Assembly (NCBI GenBank): GCA_905234835.1
Contig: CAJOIZ010000040.1
Coordinates: 1-35,503, forward strand
Length of the DNA: 35,503 bases
DNA from: Paludibacteraceae bacterium
GTDB lineage: Bacteria > Bacteroidota > Bacteroidia > Bacteroidales > Paludibacteraceae
Direction of reading: 5' to 3'
Positions 15,803-23,767 of the stretch are shown piece by piece. The translations under genes and the position numbers were made by a program. The notes beneath the pieces are model-generated. The model was not told where the DNA came from. It saw nothing but the letters and a program-made list of their open reading frames with translations, and ran no database searches. Numbering within the stretch: the first letter of the stretch is position 1; each line of letters begins with the position of its first letter.

Positions 15803-17101
15803 CTACTTGAGCCGCAGGAAACCGATACCGAAACGCTCTACGGCGGCACGCTCTAACTCCTCACGGAACTCAGGAGCCGCAACCGAAATCAATGCCTTCG
15901 CACGCTCCGCCAACGGCAGGTTGCGCAGATAGACAATGCCGTACTCCGTAACGATATACTGCGCTTGGAAGCGGGTGGTCACCACACCTGCACCGGGAGC
16001 TAAACGCGGCACAATCTTCGACTGCCCCTTGTTGGTCTTGCTCGTCAGCGCAAGGAAGCACTTGCCGCCCTCCGACAGAGCCGAACCGTAGAAGAAATCG
16101 TGCTGCCCGCCAACGCCGGAAATGACCGTCTCACCTATCGAGTCGGCACATATCTGACCCGTCAGATCCACCTCAATGGCGGAGTTGATAGACATCGCCT
16201 TCGGGTTCTGACGGATAATCTGCGGGTCGTTGGTCCAAGCCACATCACGGATAACAAAATCCTGATTGCCGTCTATATAGTCATATAGGTGACGGCTGCC
16301 GAGGATGAGCGAACCGACAGACTTGCCCGGCAGAATCTTCTTCTGCGAGTTATCAATTATGCCTTTCTCAATCAGAGGCAGCACGCCATCGGTAATCGCC
16401 TCCGTGTGCAGTCCGAGATGCTGATGGTCGCTCAATGCATTGATGACCGCGTTGGGTATACCCCCTACGCCGATCTGCAAGGTGGCACCGTCGGGAATCT
16501 CGGCAGCGATGTAGTTACCAATCTTCGTCTCTATTTCGCTCGGAACAGGGGTCGGTACTTCTATTAGAGGCTCGTCACCGCGGCACATAGCCGTCAGACG
16601 GCTCACGTGAATGACAGGGTCACCGAACGTGCGCGGCATATACTTGTTCACCTGTGCAATGACCGTCTTCGAACACTCGGCACCCGAGAAAGCAATATCG
16701 GCAGACACGCCAAACGAGCAGTAGCCCTCCTCGTCCGGTTCACTGACATTAAGGAACGTCACGTCCACAGGAACTTGCCCGCTGCGGAACAAACTCGGTA
16801 CTTCCCCGAGGAAGCAAGGAATAGTGTCAGCCACACCTTCTTTCATCGCACGACGCAGGTTGTTAGGAACGAAGATACTCAATGCACGGAACGAGTCGAT
16901 ATACTCCTTCTTTGCGTATGGTGCATCTTCGGGGTGCACTCCGAAGCCCGATATGAGTTTCACGTCACGCAGCTCGCTTGCCCGCTCGGTCAAAGCACGT
17001 AACAATACCATCGGGATGGATGTCGAACCTTGTACCACGATGGTGTCGCCGCTCTTTACATAACCTACCGCCTCGGCGGGAGAAACATACTGATAGTTCA
17101 T
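15803..17101 (-). CDS. Acetyl-CoA hydrolase/transferase family CoA-transferase
   Basis: At 432 residues it matches the two-domain family I CoA-transferases (4-hydroxybutyrate or butyryl-CoA:acetate CoA-transferase type). Visible signatures are the N-terminal GDTIVVQGSTSIP and GATLQIGVGGIPNAV. The likely catalytic Glu is E234 in LGLHTEAITDGV, which would form the glutamyl-CoA thioester. GGQHDFFYG and YIVTEYGIVYLR follow. It probably moves CoA between an acyl-CoA and acetate or another short acid in the cytoplasm. As the last gene of the iorA-iorB-aminotransferase operon (20-base gap), I infer that it takes CoA from aryl-acetyl-CoA. Plain acetyl-CoA hydrolysis is the main alternative. Confidence 0.83.
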   Translation of the reverse strand: MNYQYVSPAEAVGYVKSGDTIVVQGSTSIPMVLLRALTERASELRDVKLISGFGVHPEDAPYAKKEYIDSFRALSIFVPNNLRRAMKEGVADTIPCFLGEVPSLFRSGQVPVDVTFLNVSEPDEEGYCSFGVSADIAFSGAECSKTVIAQVNKYMPRTFGDPVIHVSRLTAMCRGDEPLIEVPTPVPSEIETKIGNYIAAEIPDGATLQIGVGGIPNAVINALSDHQHLGLHTEAITDGVLPLIEKGIIDNSQKKILPGKSVGSLILGSRHLYDYIDGNQDFVIRDVAWTNDPQIIRQNPKAMSINSAIEVDLTGQICADSIGETVISGVGGQHDFFYGSALSEGGKCFLALTSKTNKGQSKIVPRLAPGAGVVTTRFQAQYIVTEYGIVYLRNLPLAERAKALISVAAPEFREELERAAVERFGIGFLRLK

Positions 17102-17121
17102 AGTACGTTGTCTGAGTAAAG

Positions 17122-18453
17122 TTATTTATCCTTATAATCTTCGTTGAACTGACGCAGTCTTTCGTCCAAGAGGGCGTACTGGTCTTCACGGATAGCACTT
17201 GCGCAGCCGCGCATACCTTCCCGCTGCGCGCCGGTAGAGCCCAGAGCGATAGCACTCACGCCGTAGTATATCAGTTTGTTGAGCATCTTCTCGCCCGTCC
17301 AGTCCTTGTAGCCGAACGTAAAGAAGAAGCCGTTGCCCACCTCCCGTCCGTCCGCATCGGTGTCATAGACGATATGGAAGCCGTTGCGCAGCATAATCTC
17401 TTTGATGCGCGCCGAACGCCGTTCGTACTCACGTGTGTTCTCCACGAAATGCAACTTGCCCTGGCACGCCGCCTTGAACATGGCCGCCATAGCGAACTGC
17501 ACCGAATGGGTAACACCCGATGACAGACTGTAAAGCACGATATAGACGAAGTTACGCAGGAACTGACCGTCGTTGCCGTAACGCTCCGCCAATGAGGGGA
17601 AGCAGCGGCGGGCGAGAGCGGGGTTCATTGCCACAATCGCGCCACGCTGACCGGCATAGGAGAACATCTTGGACGAGGACACCATGTGGACGCAGTTGTT
17701 CGTATAACGTCCCACTGAAGGCTGATAGGGCGGCTGGTATGGCACGCCGCGCTTTGTGTCGCGGAAGTCCATGTTCAGGTACGCAAGATCCTCAATCACC
17801 AACACGTTGTACTTCGTAGCCAACTGACCGATGATCTCCAATTCCCGCTCCGTCAGGCACATCCACGACGGGTTATTGGGGTTGGAGAAGAGCATAGCCG
17901 CTATACGTCCCGTCTGGAAATGACGTTCAAGCTCATCTGCCAGTTTCTCGCCACGGAAGTCTGCCACGTCAAAGCAGTCCACGCGAACGCCAATGACCTT
18001 GCACTGCTGCTTCTGCACAGGGAAACAAGGGTCAATAAACAGAACGGTATCACGTTTCTTGTCCAACTGGGACATGGTCATATTCAGTGCGAAAGCCGCC
18101 TGCATCGAACCGACTGTCGGCACGATGCACTCATCGGGTATATCCAAACCGACAAACGCTTTCAGGAACTCCGAGCCCCAGTGCTTGACTTCCGGAATAC
18201 CCGTTATGACGGGGTACTTGGAGCCGTAGCCCTTGAGCAGTGCCTCGTGTTCTGCCTCAATACCGATCCGCTCGGCAGGTAGCCCCGGCTCGCCCAGTTC
18301 CATGTGGACGAACTCCTCGCCCGTAGCACGCTCAATGTCTTTTACTACGCCTACCAGTTGGCGTATGGAGGCAGCACCCAGTTCATGGGCGTTCCTCAGA
18401 CCGAAGTCAATACAGATATTGTCAACGGTCGATTTATCCAATGGAAAAGCCAT
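17122..18453 (-). CDS. PLP-dependent class I/II aminotransferase
   Basis: The 443-residue fold-type I protein shows the expected order of motifs: GYGSKYPVITGIPEVK near residue 75, GSMQAAF, SNPNNPS at about 190-196, EDLAY (D222, Y225 contacting PLP), and SSSKMFSYAGQR with the PLP lysine K262. The class is clear but the amino donor is not. It lies 12 bases downstream of iorB and 20 bases upstream of the CoA-transferase, so I infer that it makes the aromatic 2-oxo acids (indolepyruvate, phenylpyruvate or hydroxyphenylpyruvate) used by IorAB. No signal peptide is present, so it is cytoplasmic. Confidence 0.87.
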   Translation of the reverse strand: MAFPLDKSTVDNICIDFGLRNAHELGAASIRQLVGVVKDIERATGEEFVHMELGEPGLPAERIGIEAEHEALLKGYGSKYPVITGIPEVKHWGSEFLKAFVGLDIPDECIVPTVGSMQAAFALNMTMSQLDKKRDTVLFIDPCFPVQKQQCKVIGVRVDCFDVADFRGEKLADELERHFQTGRIAAMLFSNPNNPSWMCLTERELEIIGQLATKYNVLVIEDLAYLNMDFRDTKRGVPYQPPYQPSVGRYTNNCVHMVSSSKMFSYAGQRGAIVAMNPALARRCFPSLAERYGNDGQFLRNFVYIVLYSLSSGVTHSVQFAMAAMFKAACQGKLHFVENTREYERRSARIKEIMLRNGFHIVYDTDADGREVGNGFFFTFGYKDWTGEKMLNKLIYYGVSAIALGSTGAQREGMRGCASAIREDQYALLDERLRQFNEDYKDK

Positions 18454-18465
18454 ACGCTATTACGT

Positions 18466-19062
18466 TTATTTACCACCCTGCATTTTTTCCTTGGCATACT
18501 TGTAACCTGCTTCCACGGCGGCAACGTTGGTAGCCACCACGGCTTCGCCCTTGCGAGCGAACACGCGCTGCACACCGGCAATCATCTTGTCATGGTCAAT
18601 ACCGAGCATCGGAATGGCGGCTCCAAGCAGCACCATATTCGCTGCCTGCTGCGGTGCACCCGCCTCTTTGGCAAGAGCCTCAACGTCCAACAGCACGTGG
18701 TTCTTGAACGCCTTCACGTGAGCAAGCACTTCTTCAATAGCCGGATAATCAGGGATATTGACAAACGGAACGGACGAAGTGACAATCCAGCCGTCTGGCG
18801 CAAGGTACGATACATAGCGCAGCGCCTCCATCGGCTCAAGCGAGATAATCAAATCGGCGTCGCCTTTCTCTATCAGGTCACTCATAATTGGATTAGACGA
18901 CAGACGCAGGTTCGACTGAACGTCACCGCCGCGCTGGCTCATTCCGTGTACTTCCGCCTGCTTCAGATACAGACCTTCCGCGAGAGCAGCCTCGCCTATT
19001 ACGGTCGCGATGGAGAGGATGCCTTGTCCCCCCACACCCGCAAGTATGATGTTCTTTTTCAT
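18466..19062 (-). CDS. iorB: Indolepyruvate ferredoxin oxidoreductase, beta subunit
   Basis: The 198-residue protein has the gamma-domain fold of 2-oxoacid:ferredoxin oxidoreductases. Landmarks are GVGGQGILSIATVIGEAA near the N-terminus, then AEVHGMSQRGGDVQSNLRLS and a C-terminal VFARKGEAVVATNVAA. With IorA it oxidatively decarboxylates aryl-pyruvates to aryl-acetyl-CoA, reducing ferredoxin. It follows iorA after 24 bases and precedes the aminotransferase gene by 12. Full length for the family, with no oddities. Confidence 0.93.
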   Translation of the reverse strand: MKKNIILAGVGGQGILSIATVIGEAALAEGLYLKQAEVHGMSQRGGDVQSNLRLSSNPIMSDLIEKGDADLIISLEPMEALRYVSYLAPDGWIVTSSVPFVNIPDYPAIEEVLAHVKAFKNHVLLDVEALAKEAGAPQQAANMVLLGAAIPMLGIDHDKMIAGVQRVFARKGEAVVATNVAAVEAGYKYAKEKMQGGK

Positions 19063-19086
19063 TGTTCGTGTTCTTTAGATGGTTGG

Positions 19087-20706
19087 TTACTTTTTAGCCT
19101 GTTTGAGGTGGCGTTTGAGCGTCTGGATACATTCGCGACGGGCGATGACCACACTTGTTCCGTTGTAGTTAATCTCCTCACGCAGCACCTGCTTTATCTC
19201 TTCCATGTTCTTTGGCAATGGAACGACCACGCGCACGTGCTCTTTCTCCACGCCCACACCGTAGCATATCTGCTCGAGGCGACCAGTACCTGCCGAGTCC
19301 TGTCCGCCGGTCATACCCGTGGTCAGGTTGTCGGAAATCAGCACCACCACATTGGCGTTCGAGTTCACGCAGTCCAACAGACCAGTCATACCCGAATGGG
19401 TGAAGGTCGAGTCGCCGATGACCGCTATTGCCGGATGCTGGCCCGCATCGGCGGCACCTTTCGCCATCGTCACTGAAGCACCCATCTCTACACATGCGTG
19501 GATGGCGTGGAACGGTGACAGCGCACCTAACGTGTAGCAGCCTATGTCGCCGAAGATACGCGGCTGCGGATACTCGCGGGCCACCTCGTTCAGCGCGGCA
19601 TACATATCCCTGTGACCGCAGCCCTGGCACAATGCAGGCGGACGGCCCACCACAATCTTGTCCGCTTCGGGAGTAGAGAGTTCCTGCATACCCAACGCCT
19701 TGCGTACGCAGTCGGGCGACAACTCGCCCATTCGCGGCAACTCGCCGGTCAGACGACCTGTGACCTTGACGTCGGAAGGCACCATACCGCGCAGCAGTTC
19801 CTCCACTACGGGCTGACCTTCCTCTATTACCATCACCTCTTTCGCTCCGTCCGCCACCATCTGACGTATCATTGTCTCCGGCAGAGGGTACTGCGTTATT
19901 TTCAGCACGCTGGCCTCGCGCCATTCGTTGGCATCCTTGTGGTGAAGCACCTCCATCAAATAGTTGTAGGCGATACCGCAGGTAACAATGGCGCGTTCGG
20001 GACGCGTACCGCGCACGTAGCGGTTATGACCGCTTGTTTCCGACAGGCGCATAAACTCCGGCTGTGCCGCTACCAGTTCGGCGTAATTGCGCTTTGCGAA
20101 GGCAGGCAGCAGGATGAAGTGCTGCACGTTCTCCGGCAGCGACATGGCATTCTGCGCCTGCGGAGCGTCTTTCGTCTCCACCACGGCACGAGAGTGCGCC
20201 ATACGAGTCGTGACACGCAACAACACAGGGGTGTGCATCTTCTCCGACAGGTCAAAGGCTGCCTGTGTCATATCGTATGCCTCCTGCTGATTGCTCGGCT
20301 CAATAGTTGGAATCATGGCGAACTTGCCGTAGAAACGGCTGTCCTGCTCGTTCTGCGATGAGTGCATCGACGGGTCGTCGGCTGCCACAACCACCAGTCC
20401 TCCGTTAACGCCCGTGATGGCGGCGTTCATAAACGCGTCCGCACAGACGTTCATTCCCACATGCTTCATACATACCAGTGCGCGCTTGCCCATATAGGCC
20501 ATTCCCAACGCGGCTTCCATCGCCGTCTTCTCGTTAGCAGCCCAACGGCAGAAAATGGGGGCACCCGTCTTTCCTTTGGCATTCTGCATCTGTATGTACT
20601 CCGTAATCTCCGTCGAGGGAGTCCCCGGATAAGCATACACGCCGCTCAGACCTGCATCAATCGCACCCTGGGCAATGGCTTCGTCTCCTAATAGCAAATG
20701 TTTCAT
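19087..20706 (-). CDS. iorA: Indolepyruvate ferredoxin oxidoreductase, alpha subunit, without C-terminal ferredoxin domain
   Basis: Starting at ATG 20706 (MKHLLLGDEAIAQGAIDAG) the protein has 539 residues; an upstream TTG in the same frame is less likely. The pyrimidine-binding domain is clear (YPGTPSTEITEY, then EKTAMEAALGMAYMGKRA and VVAADDPSMHSSQNEQDSR). So is the TPP domain (LCQGCGHRDMYAAL, GDIGCYTLGALSPF, then GDSTFTHSGMTGL and DNLTTGMTGGQ). Archaeal and clostridial IorA proteins continue with an 8-Cys two-[4Fe-4S] ferredoxin domain. Here the chain ends at ARRECIQTLKRHLKQAKK with no such Cys clusters, so the electron path must differ. It heads the ior operon; a TATCTTTG box lies 45 bases upstream. 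Confidence 0.92.
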   Translation of the reverse strand: MKHLLLGDEAIAQGAIDAGLSGVYAYPGTPSTEITEYIQMQNAKGKTGAPIFCRWAANEKTAMEAALGMAYMGKRALVCMKHVGMNVCADAFMNAAITGVNGGLVVVAADDPSMHSSQNEQDSRFYGKFAMIPTIEPSNQQEAYDMTQAAFDLSEKMHTPVLLRVTTRMAHSRAVVETKDAPQAQNAMSLPENVQHFILLPAFAKRNYAELVAAQPEFMRLSETSGHNRYVRGTRPERAIVTCGIAYNYLMEVLHHKDANEWREASVLKITQYPLPETMIRQMVADGAKEVMVIEEGQPVVEELLRGMVPSDVKVTGRLTGELPRMGELSPDCVRKALGMQELSTPEADKIVVGRPPALCQGCGHRDMYAALNEVAREYPQPRIFGDIGCYTLGALSPFHAIHACVEMGASVTMAKGAADAGQHPAIAVIGDSTFTHSGMTGLLDCVNSNANVVVLISDNLTTGMTGGQDSAGTGRLEQICYGVGVEKEHVRVVVPLPKNMEEIKQVLREEINYNGTSVVIARRECIQTLKRHLKQAKK

Positions 20707-20750
20707 GATGGATATATTTAAGTTGAACAATAATTCTCAAAAAATCGCGG

Positions 20751-20758
20751 CAAAGATA
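20751..20758 (-). promoter_or_regulatory. Putative -7 box of the ior operon
   Basis: CAAAGATA on the plus strand reads TATCTTTG on the minus strand, 45 bases before the iorA ATG. The -33 region has no perfect TTTG, so this is a partial match. Confidence 0.5.
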
Positions 20759-20825
20759 ACCTAATTTTCGGACATTGTAATACCGACATGACAAAAAAAA
20801 ACACCAATGTTCGAGAAACAGAAGA

Positions 20826-20861
20826 AGAAAAAGAAGACCCGCTCTCATAAGCAGGTCTTCT
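20826..20861 (-). terminator. Terminator after tRNA-Phe
   Basis: On the minus strand AGAAGACC (20861-20854) pairs with GGTCTTCT (20839-20832), followed by TTTTCTT. It begins directly beyond the tRNA 3' end and ends transcription before the ior promoter. Confidence 0.8.
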
Positions 20862-20864
20862 ATG

Positions 20865-20937
20865 TGGTACCTCTTGGAGTTGAACCAAGGACACATGGAT
20901 TTTCAGTCCATTGCTCTACCACCTGAGCTAAGGTACC
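20865..20937 (-). tRNA. tRNA-Phe (anticodon GAA)
   Basis: On the minus strand a 73-base cloverleaf folds. The acceptor GGTACCT pairs with AGGTACC, the D-stem is GCTC with GAGC, and the anticodon arm is ATGGA CTGAAAA TCCAT, giving GAA. The T-arm contains GGTTCAACTCC and the discriminator is A. CCA is not encoded. It has its own promoter (20976-21007) and terminator (20826-20861). Confidence 0.94.
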
Positions 20938-20975
20938 TTTGTCTTTTCGGGTTACTTTTACCACGAAAAAGCGTG

Positions 20976-21007
20976 CAAAAGTACGGTGTTTTTTCTAACC
21001 TACCAAA
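20976..21007 (-). promoter_or_regulatory. Promoter of tRNA-Phe
   Basis: On the minus strand TTTG (21004-21007), a 20-bp spacer and TACTTTTG (20976-20983) match the Bacteroides consensus. The tRNA would start about 38 bases downstream. Confidence 0.7.
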
Positions 21008-21057
21008 TTTTTTATGCATTTTTCTGTGTTTTTTATCAAAACAGCAAGAAATGTTTG

Positions 21058-21065
21058 TACTTTTG
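21058..21065 (+). promoter_or_regulatory. Putative -7 box of the epimerase gene
   Basis: TACTTTTG lies 57 bases before the ATG at 21123. No clear TTTG is found at the expected -33 distance. Confidence 0.5.
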
Positions 21066-21122
21066 CCGCATACTTGGAACGCGGTTTTCCCAGCTCCGCA
21101 TACCCAGCAAACACAAAAACAC

Positions 21123-22673
21123 ATGACCACCATTTTTCTTACCGGTGCCACCGGCACAATGGGACAGGCAGGCATGAAAGAGATCCTGCGCTATCCTGAC
21201 CGTTATCGTCTGCGTATATTAGCGCGTCCGTCAGCCAAGAACAAGAAACTGCTTCTCCCCTACTCTTCCCAAGTGGAGATAGTCTGGGGCGACCTGACCC
21301 GCTATGAGGATGTCCTGCGCGGTGTGACGGGCAGCGACATCGTACTCCATACGGGCGGTATGGTATCGCCCCAAGCCGACTACCGTCCACGGCAGACACG
21401 CGAGACGAACATCAAAGCCGCAACCTACTTGCGCGATGCCGTATTGGCACAGGACAAACAGCCCCGCGTTGTCTATATAGGCTCCGTGGCACAGATGGGT
21501 GACCGGCGCGAACCGCTTCACTGGGGACGGACGGGCGACCCTATCTGCGTATCGCCCTATGACCACTACGGCATCACTAAGGCATGGGCGGAACGCATAC
21601 TGACCAACTCGCCCATACAGAAATGGGTCAGCCTGCGCCAGACGGGCATACTCTACCCCGCCATCCTCAAGAACTACGACCCTATTATGTTCCACGTACC
21701 CATACGCGGTGTCCTCGAATGGGCAACCGTAGAGGACAGCGGACGGCTGTTGGAAAGAGTATGCAGAGAGGACGTGCCGGAAGAGTTTTGGAACCGCTAT
21801 TACAACATCGGTTCGGGTGCGCAATACCGCATTTCCAACTACGAGTTCGAATGTCTGCTGCTTGATGCCATCGGCTGCCCGCCACCGGAAAGAATCTTCG
21901 AGGCCAAGTGGTTCGCCACACGCAACTTCCACGGGATGTGGTATCTTGACAGTGACCTCTTGGAGGACTACCTCCATTTCCGCGCCAACATACCTATAAA
22001 GGACTATTTCCGCCAAATGGCACAGTCGGACACCCTGCCGCCCGCCTTACGTTTTGCTATCCGCTCCCGCCTCGTCTATGCCTCTCATCTCGTACCCCAC
22101 CTCGTCAAACTGGCTATGTACGCCATGGCAGTGAAACGGGAACACGGTACGCAGTGGTGGATACGTCACAACAAGCAACAGCGTATTGCCGCCTGCTACG
22201 GGTCAATGAACAAGTACCGCGCCATCCGTCCGTGGCGGGAGCAGGATCTCAGCCGTCCATCCGAACAAGCCGTCCTGCTTGACCACGGGTATGACGAGAG
22301 CAAGCCGATGGCTGACTTCACATTAGAGGATATGCAGCACGCCGCTGCCTTCCGTGGTGGTAAATGCCTGACTACCGAAGCCGAACTGCAAGCCGCCTTA
22401 AACGGGAATTTGTCCATATGGGACACGCCTCTCCGCTGGCAATGCGCCGAAGGACATATCTTTGAGGCAACACCGCGTGTTATATTGCTCGGAGGACACT
22501 GGTGCCCCGACTGCTTCCCGTGGCCCTACGCCGATGAACCTAATCCGCGTCCGTGGCAGTGGGACAGAGAAGCACGACGCAACCCCTTCTTCGCACAACT
22601 ATGGAGTCCGCTGCACGACAAAGACGAGGACAACACGTATGGTCCTGAAGTCTTTGACGGATGGGAGAAGTAG
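21123..22673 (+). CDS. NAD-dependent epimerase/dehydratase (extended SDR) with C-terminal zinc-ribbon-like domain
   Basis: I take ATG 21123 (MTTIFLTGATGTMGQAG), giving 516 residues; the longer upstream frame crosses the tRNA-Phe gene and promoter. The Rossmann fold has TGATGTMG near residue 7, WGDLTRYEDV, then SVAQMG and the catalytic pair YGITK (YxxxK). Beyond the usual length of about 320-340 residues there is an extension. It includes a helical segment and then a knuckle pair: C441-x2-GHIFEA, and C461-x2-C464 in GGHWCPDC, resembling DUF4379-like treble-clef zinc ribbons. I infer a cytoplasmic sugar-nucleotide or small-molecule oxidoreductase; the substrate and the role of the zinc module are unknown. 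It is monocistronic. Confidence 0.8.
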   Translation: MTTIFLTGATGTMGQAGMKEILRYPDRYRLRILARPSAKNKKLLLPYSSQVEIVWGDLTRYEDVLRGVTGSDIVLHTGGMVSPQADYRPRQTRETNIKAATYLRDAVLAQDKQPRVVYIGSVAQMGDRREPLHWGRTGDPICVSPYDHYGITKAWAERILTNSPIQKWVSLRQTGILYPAILKNYDPIMFHVPIRGVLEWATVEDSGRLLERVCREDVPEEFWNRYYNIGSGAQYRISNYEFECLLLDAIGCPPPERIFEAKWFATRNFHGMWYLDSDLLEDYLHFRANIPIKDYFRQMAQSDTLPPALRFAIRSRLVYASHLVPHLVKLAMYAMAVKREHGTQWWIRHNKQQRIAACYGSMNKYRAIRPWREQDLSRPSEQAVLLDHGYDESKPMADFTLEDMQHAAAFRGGKCLTTEAELQAALNGNLSIWDTPLRWQCAEGHIFEATPRVILLGGHWCPDCFPWPYADEPNPRPWQWDREARRNPFFAQLWSPLHDKDEDNTYGPEVFDGWEK

Positions 22674-22675
22674 AA

Positions 22676-22707
22676 CAAAAAGCGAGCCGCCATCAGCCGG
22701 TTCGCTT
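22676..22707 (-). terminator. Terminator of the DUF4878 gene and its operon
   Basis: AAGCGAGCCG at 22680-22689 pairs with CGGTTCGCTT at 22698-22707 with one mismatch. On the minus strand the stem runs into TTTTTG. It lies between convergent genes ending at 22673 and 22742. Confidence 0.7.
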
Positions 22708-22741
22708 GAACGTGATAAAACAGGCTGGTTGTATGTTCTGT

Positions 22742-23140
22742 TTATTTACTCGGATCAAGATACCACTTGCCGTCCACTTTGATTGTCTTGTTTTTGCTAT
22801 CTTTGTTCGTTCCGTCTCCATAGTGGATGGTATAGGGTACAATAGCTGAATTACCGTCTTCGGAGATTTCGGCTGTTTGAATTTCGTAAGATGCAATACC
22901 CCCTTTATCTTCAATGGATGATTTCATCTTGTCTTCAAACATCTGCAGGGTTTCTTGCTCTTGTTGCTCATTGAATTCCTCGCCCTTATTGAAATAAAGA
23001 CGCAGAGCCTTTTCGTAGTTACCTTTCTGTAAGGCTGAGAGATAAGATTTTGTTACGCCTTCGGGCGTATTGGAACTGGTGCAGGCGGCAAAGCAGACAG
23101 ACAGAAGTGCGACTGCCACCAAAAGGATAAGTTTCTTCAT
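22742..23140 (-). CDS. DUF4878 lipoprotein
   Basis: The 132-residue protein has a lipoprotein signal (MKKLILLVAVALLSVCFAAC), with the lipid-modified Cys likely at residue 20. The NTF2-like DUF4878 domain follows (PEGVTKSYLSALQKGNYEKALRLY, and near the end VDGKWYLDPSK). Such proteins are small periplasm-facing lipoproteins without known catalytic activity. The ATG overlaps the stop of the YiiX-like gene by ATGA, so it is the last gene of the surface protein, murI, YiiX-like, DUF4878 operon. Confidence 0.85.
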   Translation of the reverse strand: MKKLILLVAVALLSVCFAACTSSNTPEGVTKSYLSALQKGNYEKALRLYFNKGEEFNEQQEQETLQMFEDKMKSSIEDKGGIASYEIQTAEISEDGNSAIVPYTIHYGDGTNKDSKNKTIKVDGKWYLDPSK

Positions 23141-23767
23141 AATTGCACGAAATTAAATGGTTTAACAAATACTGTTTTATCACTTTTTTCTATATCACTC
23201 GGAAAAATACCTTCTGCTTCAGCGCAGAAGAGTGTCGGAATGGCGTGCCGGTTGCCGGAGGTTATGTCAATGTTCTGACTGAGATACGCCCTCCATACCA
23301 ATTCACAACAGTAAAGTTCTGTAGTGTCACCAAGGAGATACGCGTTGTCGAAAAGTACGGAGTCATTGTACTTGTTTAAGCAATATACAGCCGCGTGTGC
23401 TGCCGCTGAATCGGCGCATTGCACGCGCATCCACGCGCCCTTGCAGGCTCTGTCCGAAGCAAAAAAGTTTTCAATAGTTTCATATTTGATGTACTCCGGC
23501 TCATCTGCTCTTGTTTCTCCCGGAACGGCATGAACAACCATCCAATGATTGAGTCTATCGTCAAAGACAAGCATGCCGATATGAGAATAGGCCGATTGTC
23601 CGCCATACGATACCGCTCTACTCTCCGCTCCGTAGCCGCATCTTAGCACAAGATCGCCGCTTCTATAATCCGCATTTTCCGGCAGCATAATACGTGCTTG
23701 TGACTTCGCTCCACATGAAACGAACACCGCGCATGGGAAGTGCAAGCAAGAAAAGAATCGATTTCAT
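23137..23767 (-). pseudogene. YiiX/YebB-like (permuted NlpC/P60) hydrolase, lipoprotein, frameshifted in the signal peptide
   Basis: The mature part (about 200 residues) has the permuted papain-like motifs of YiiX-type cell-wall hydrolases: SGDLVLR, SHIGML with the likely catalytic His, and ELYCCELVWRAY with the Cys. Its frame has no ATG before residue MLPEN. The natural start appears to be ATG 23767 in another frame, overlapping the murI stop as ATGA: MKSILFLLALP, a good signal-peptide beginning. Removing one base from the GGG at 23735-23737 joins it to CAVFVSCGAKSQ, a lipobox-like end. I infer a single-base indel, either a real mutation or a sequence error; translation from TTG 23745 or ATG 23688 would give a cytosolic form. 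Operon with murI and DUF4878. Confidence 0.75.

Noticed and set aside
20707..20730. IorA start at TTG 20730
   Set aside because: MKHLLLGDEAIAQG from ATG 20706 matches the usual start of the family.
20862..21122. Longer epimerase frame starting at 20862
   Set aside because: It would read through the tRNA-Phe gene and its promoter; the Rossmann motif starts right after ATG 21123.
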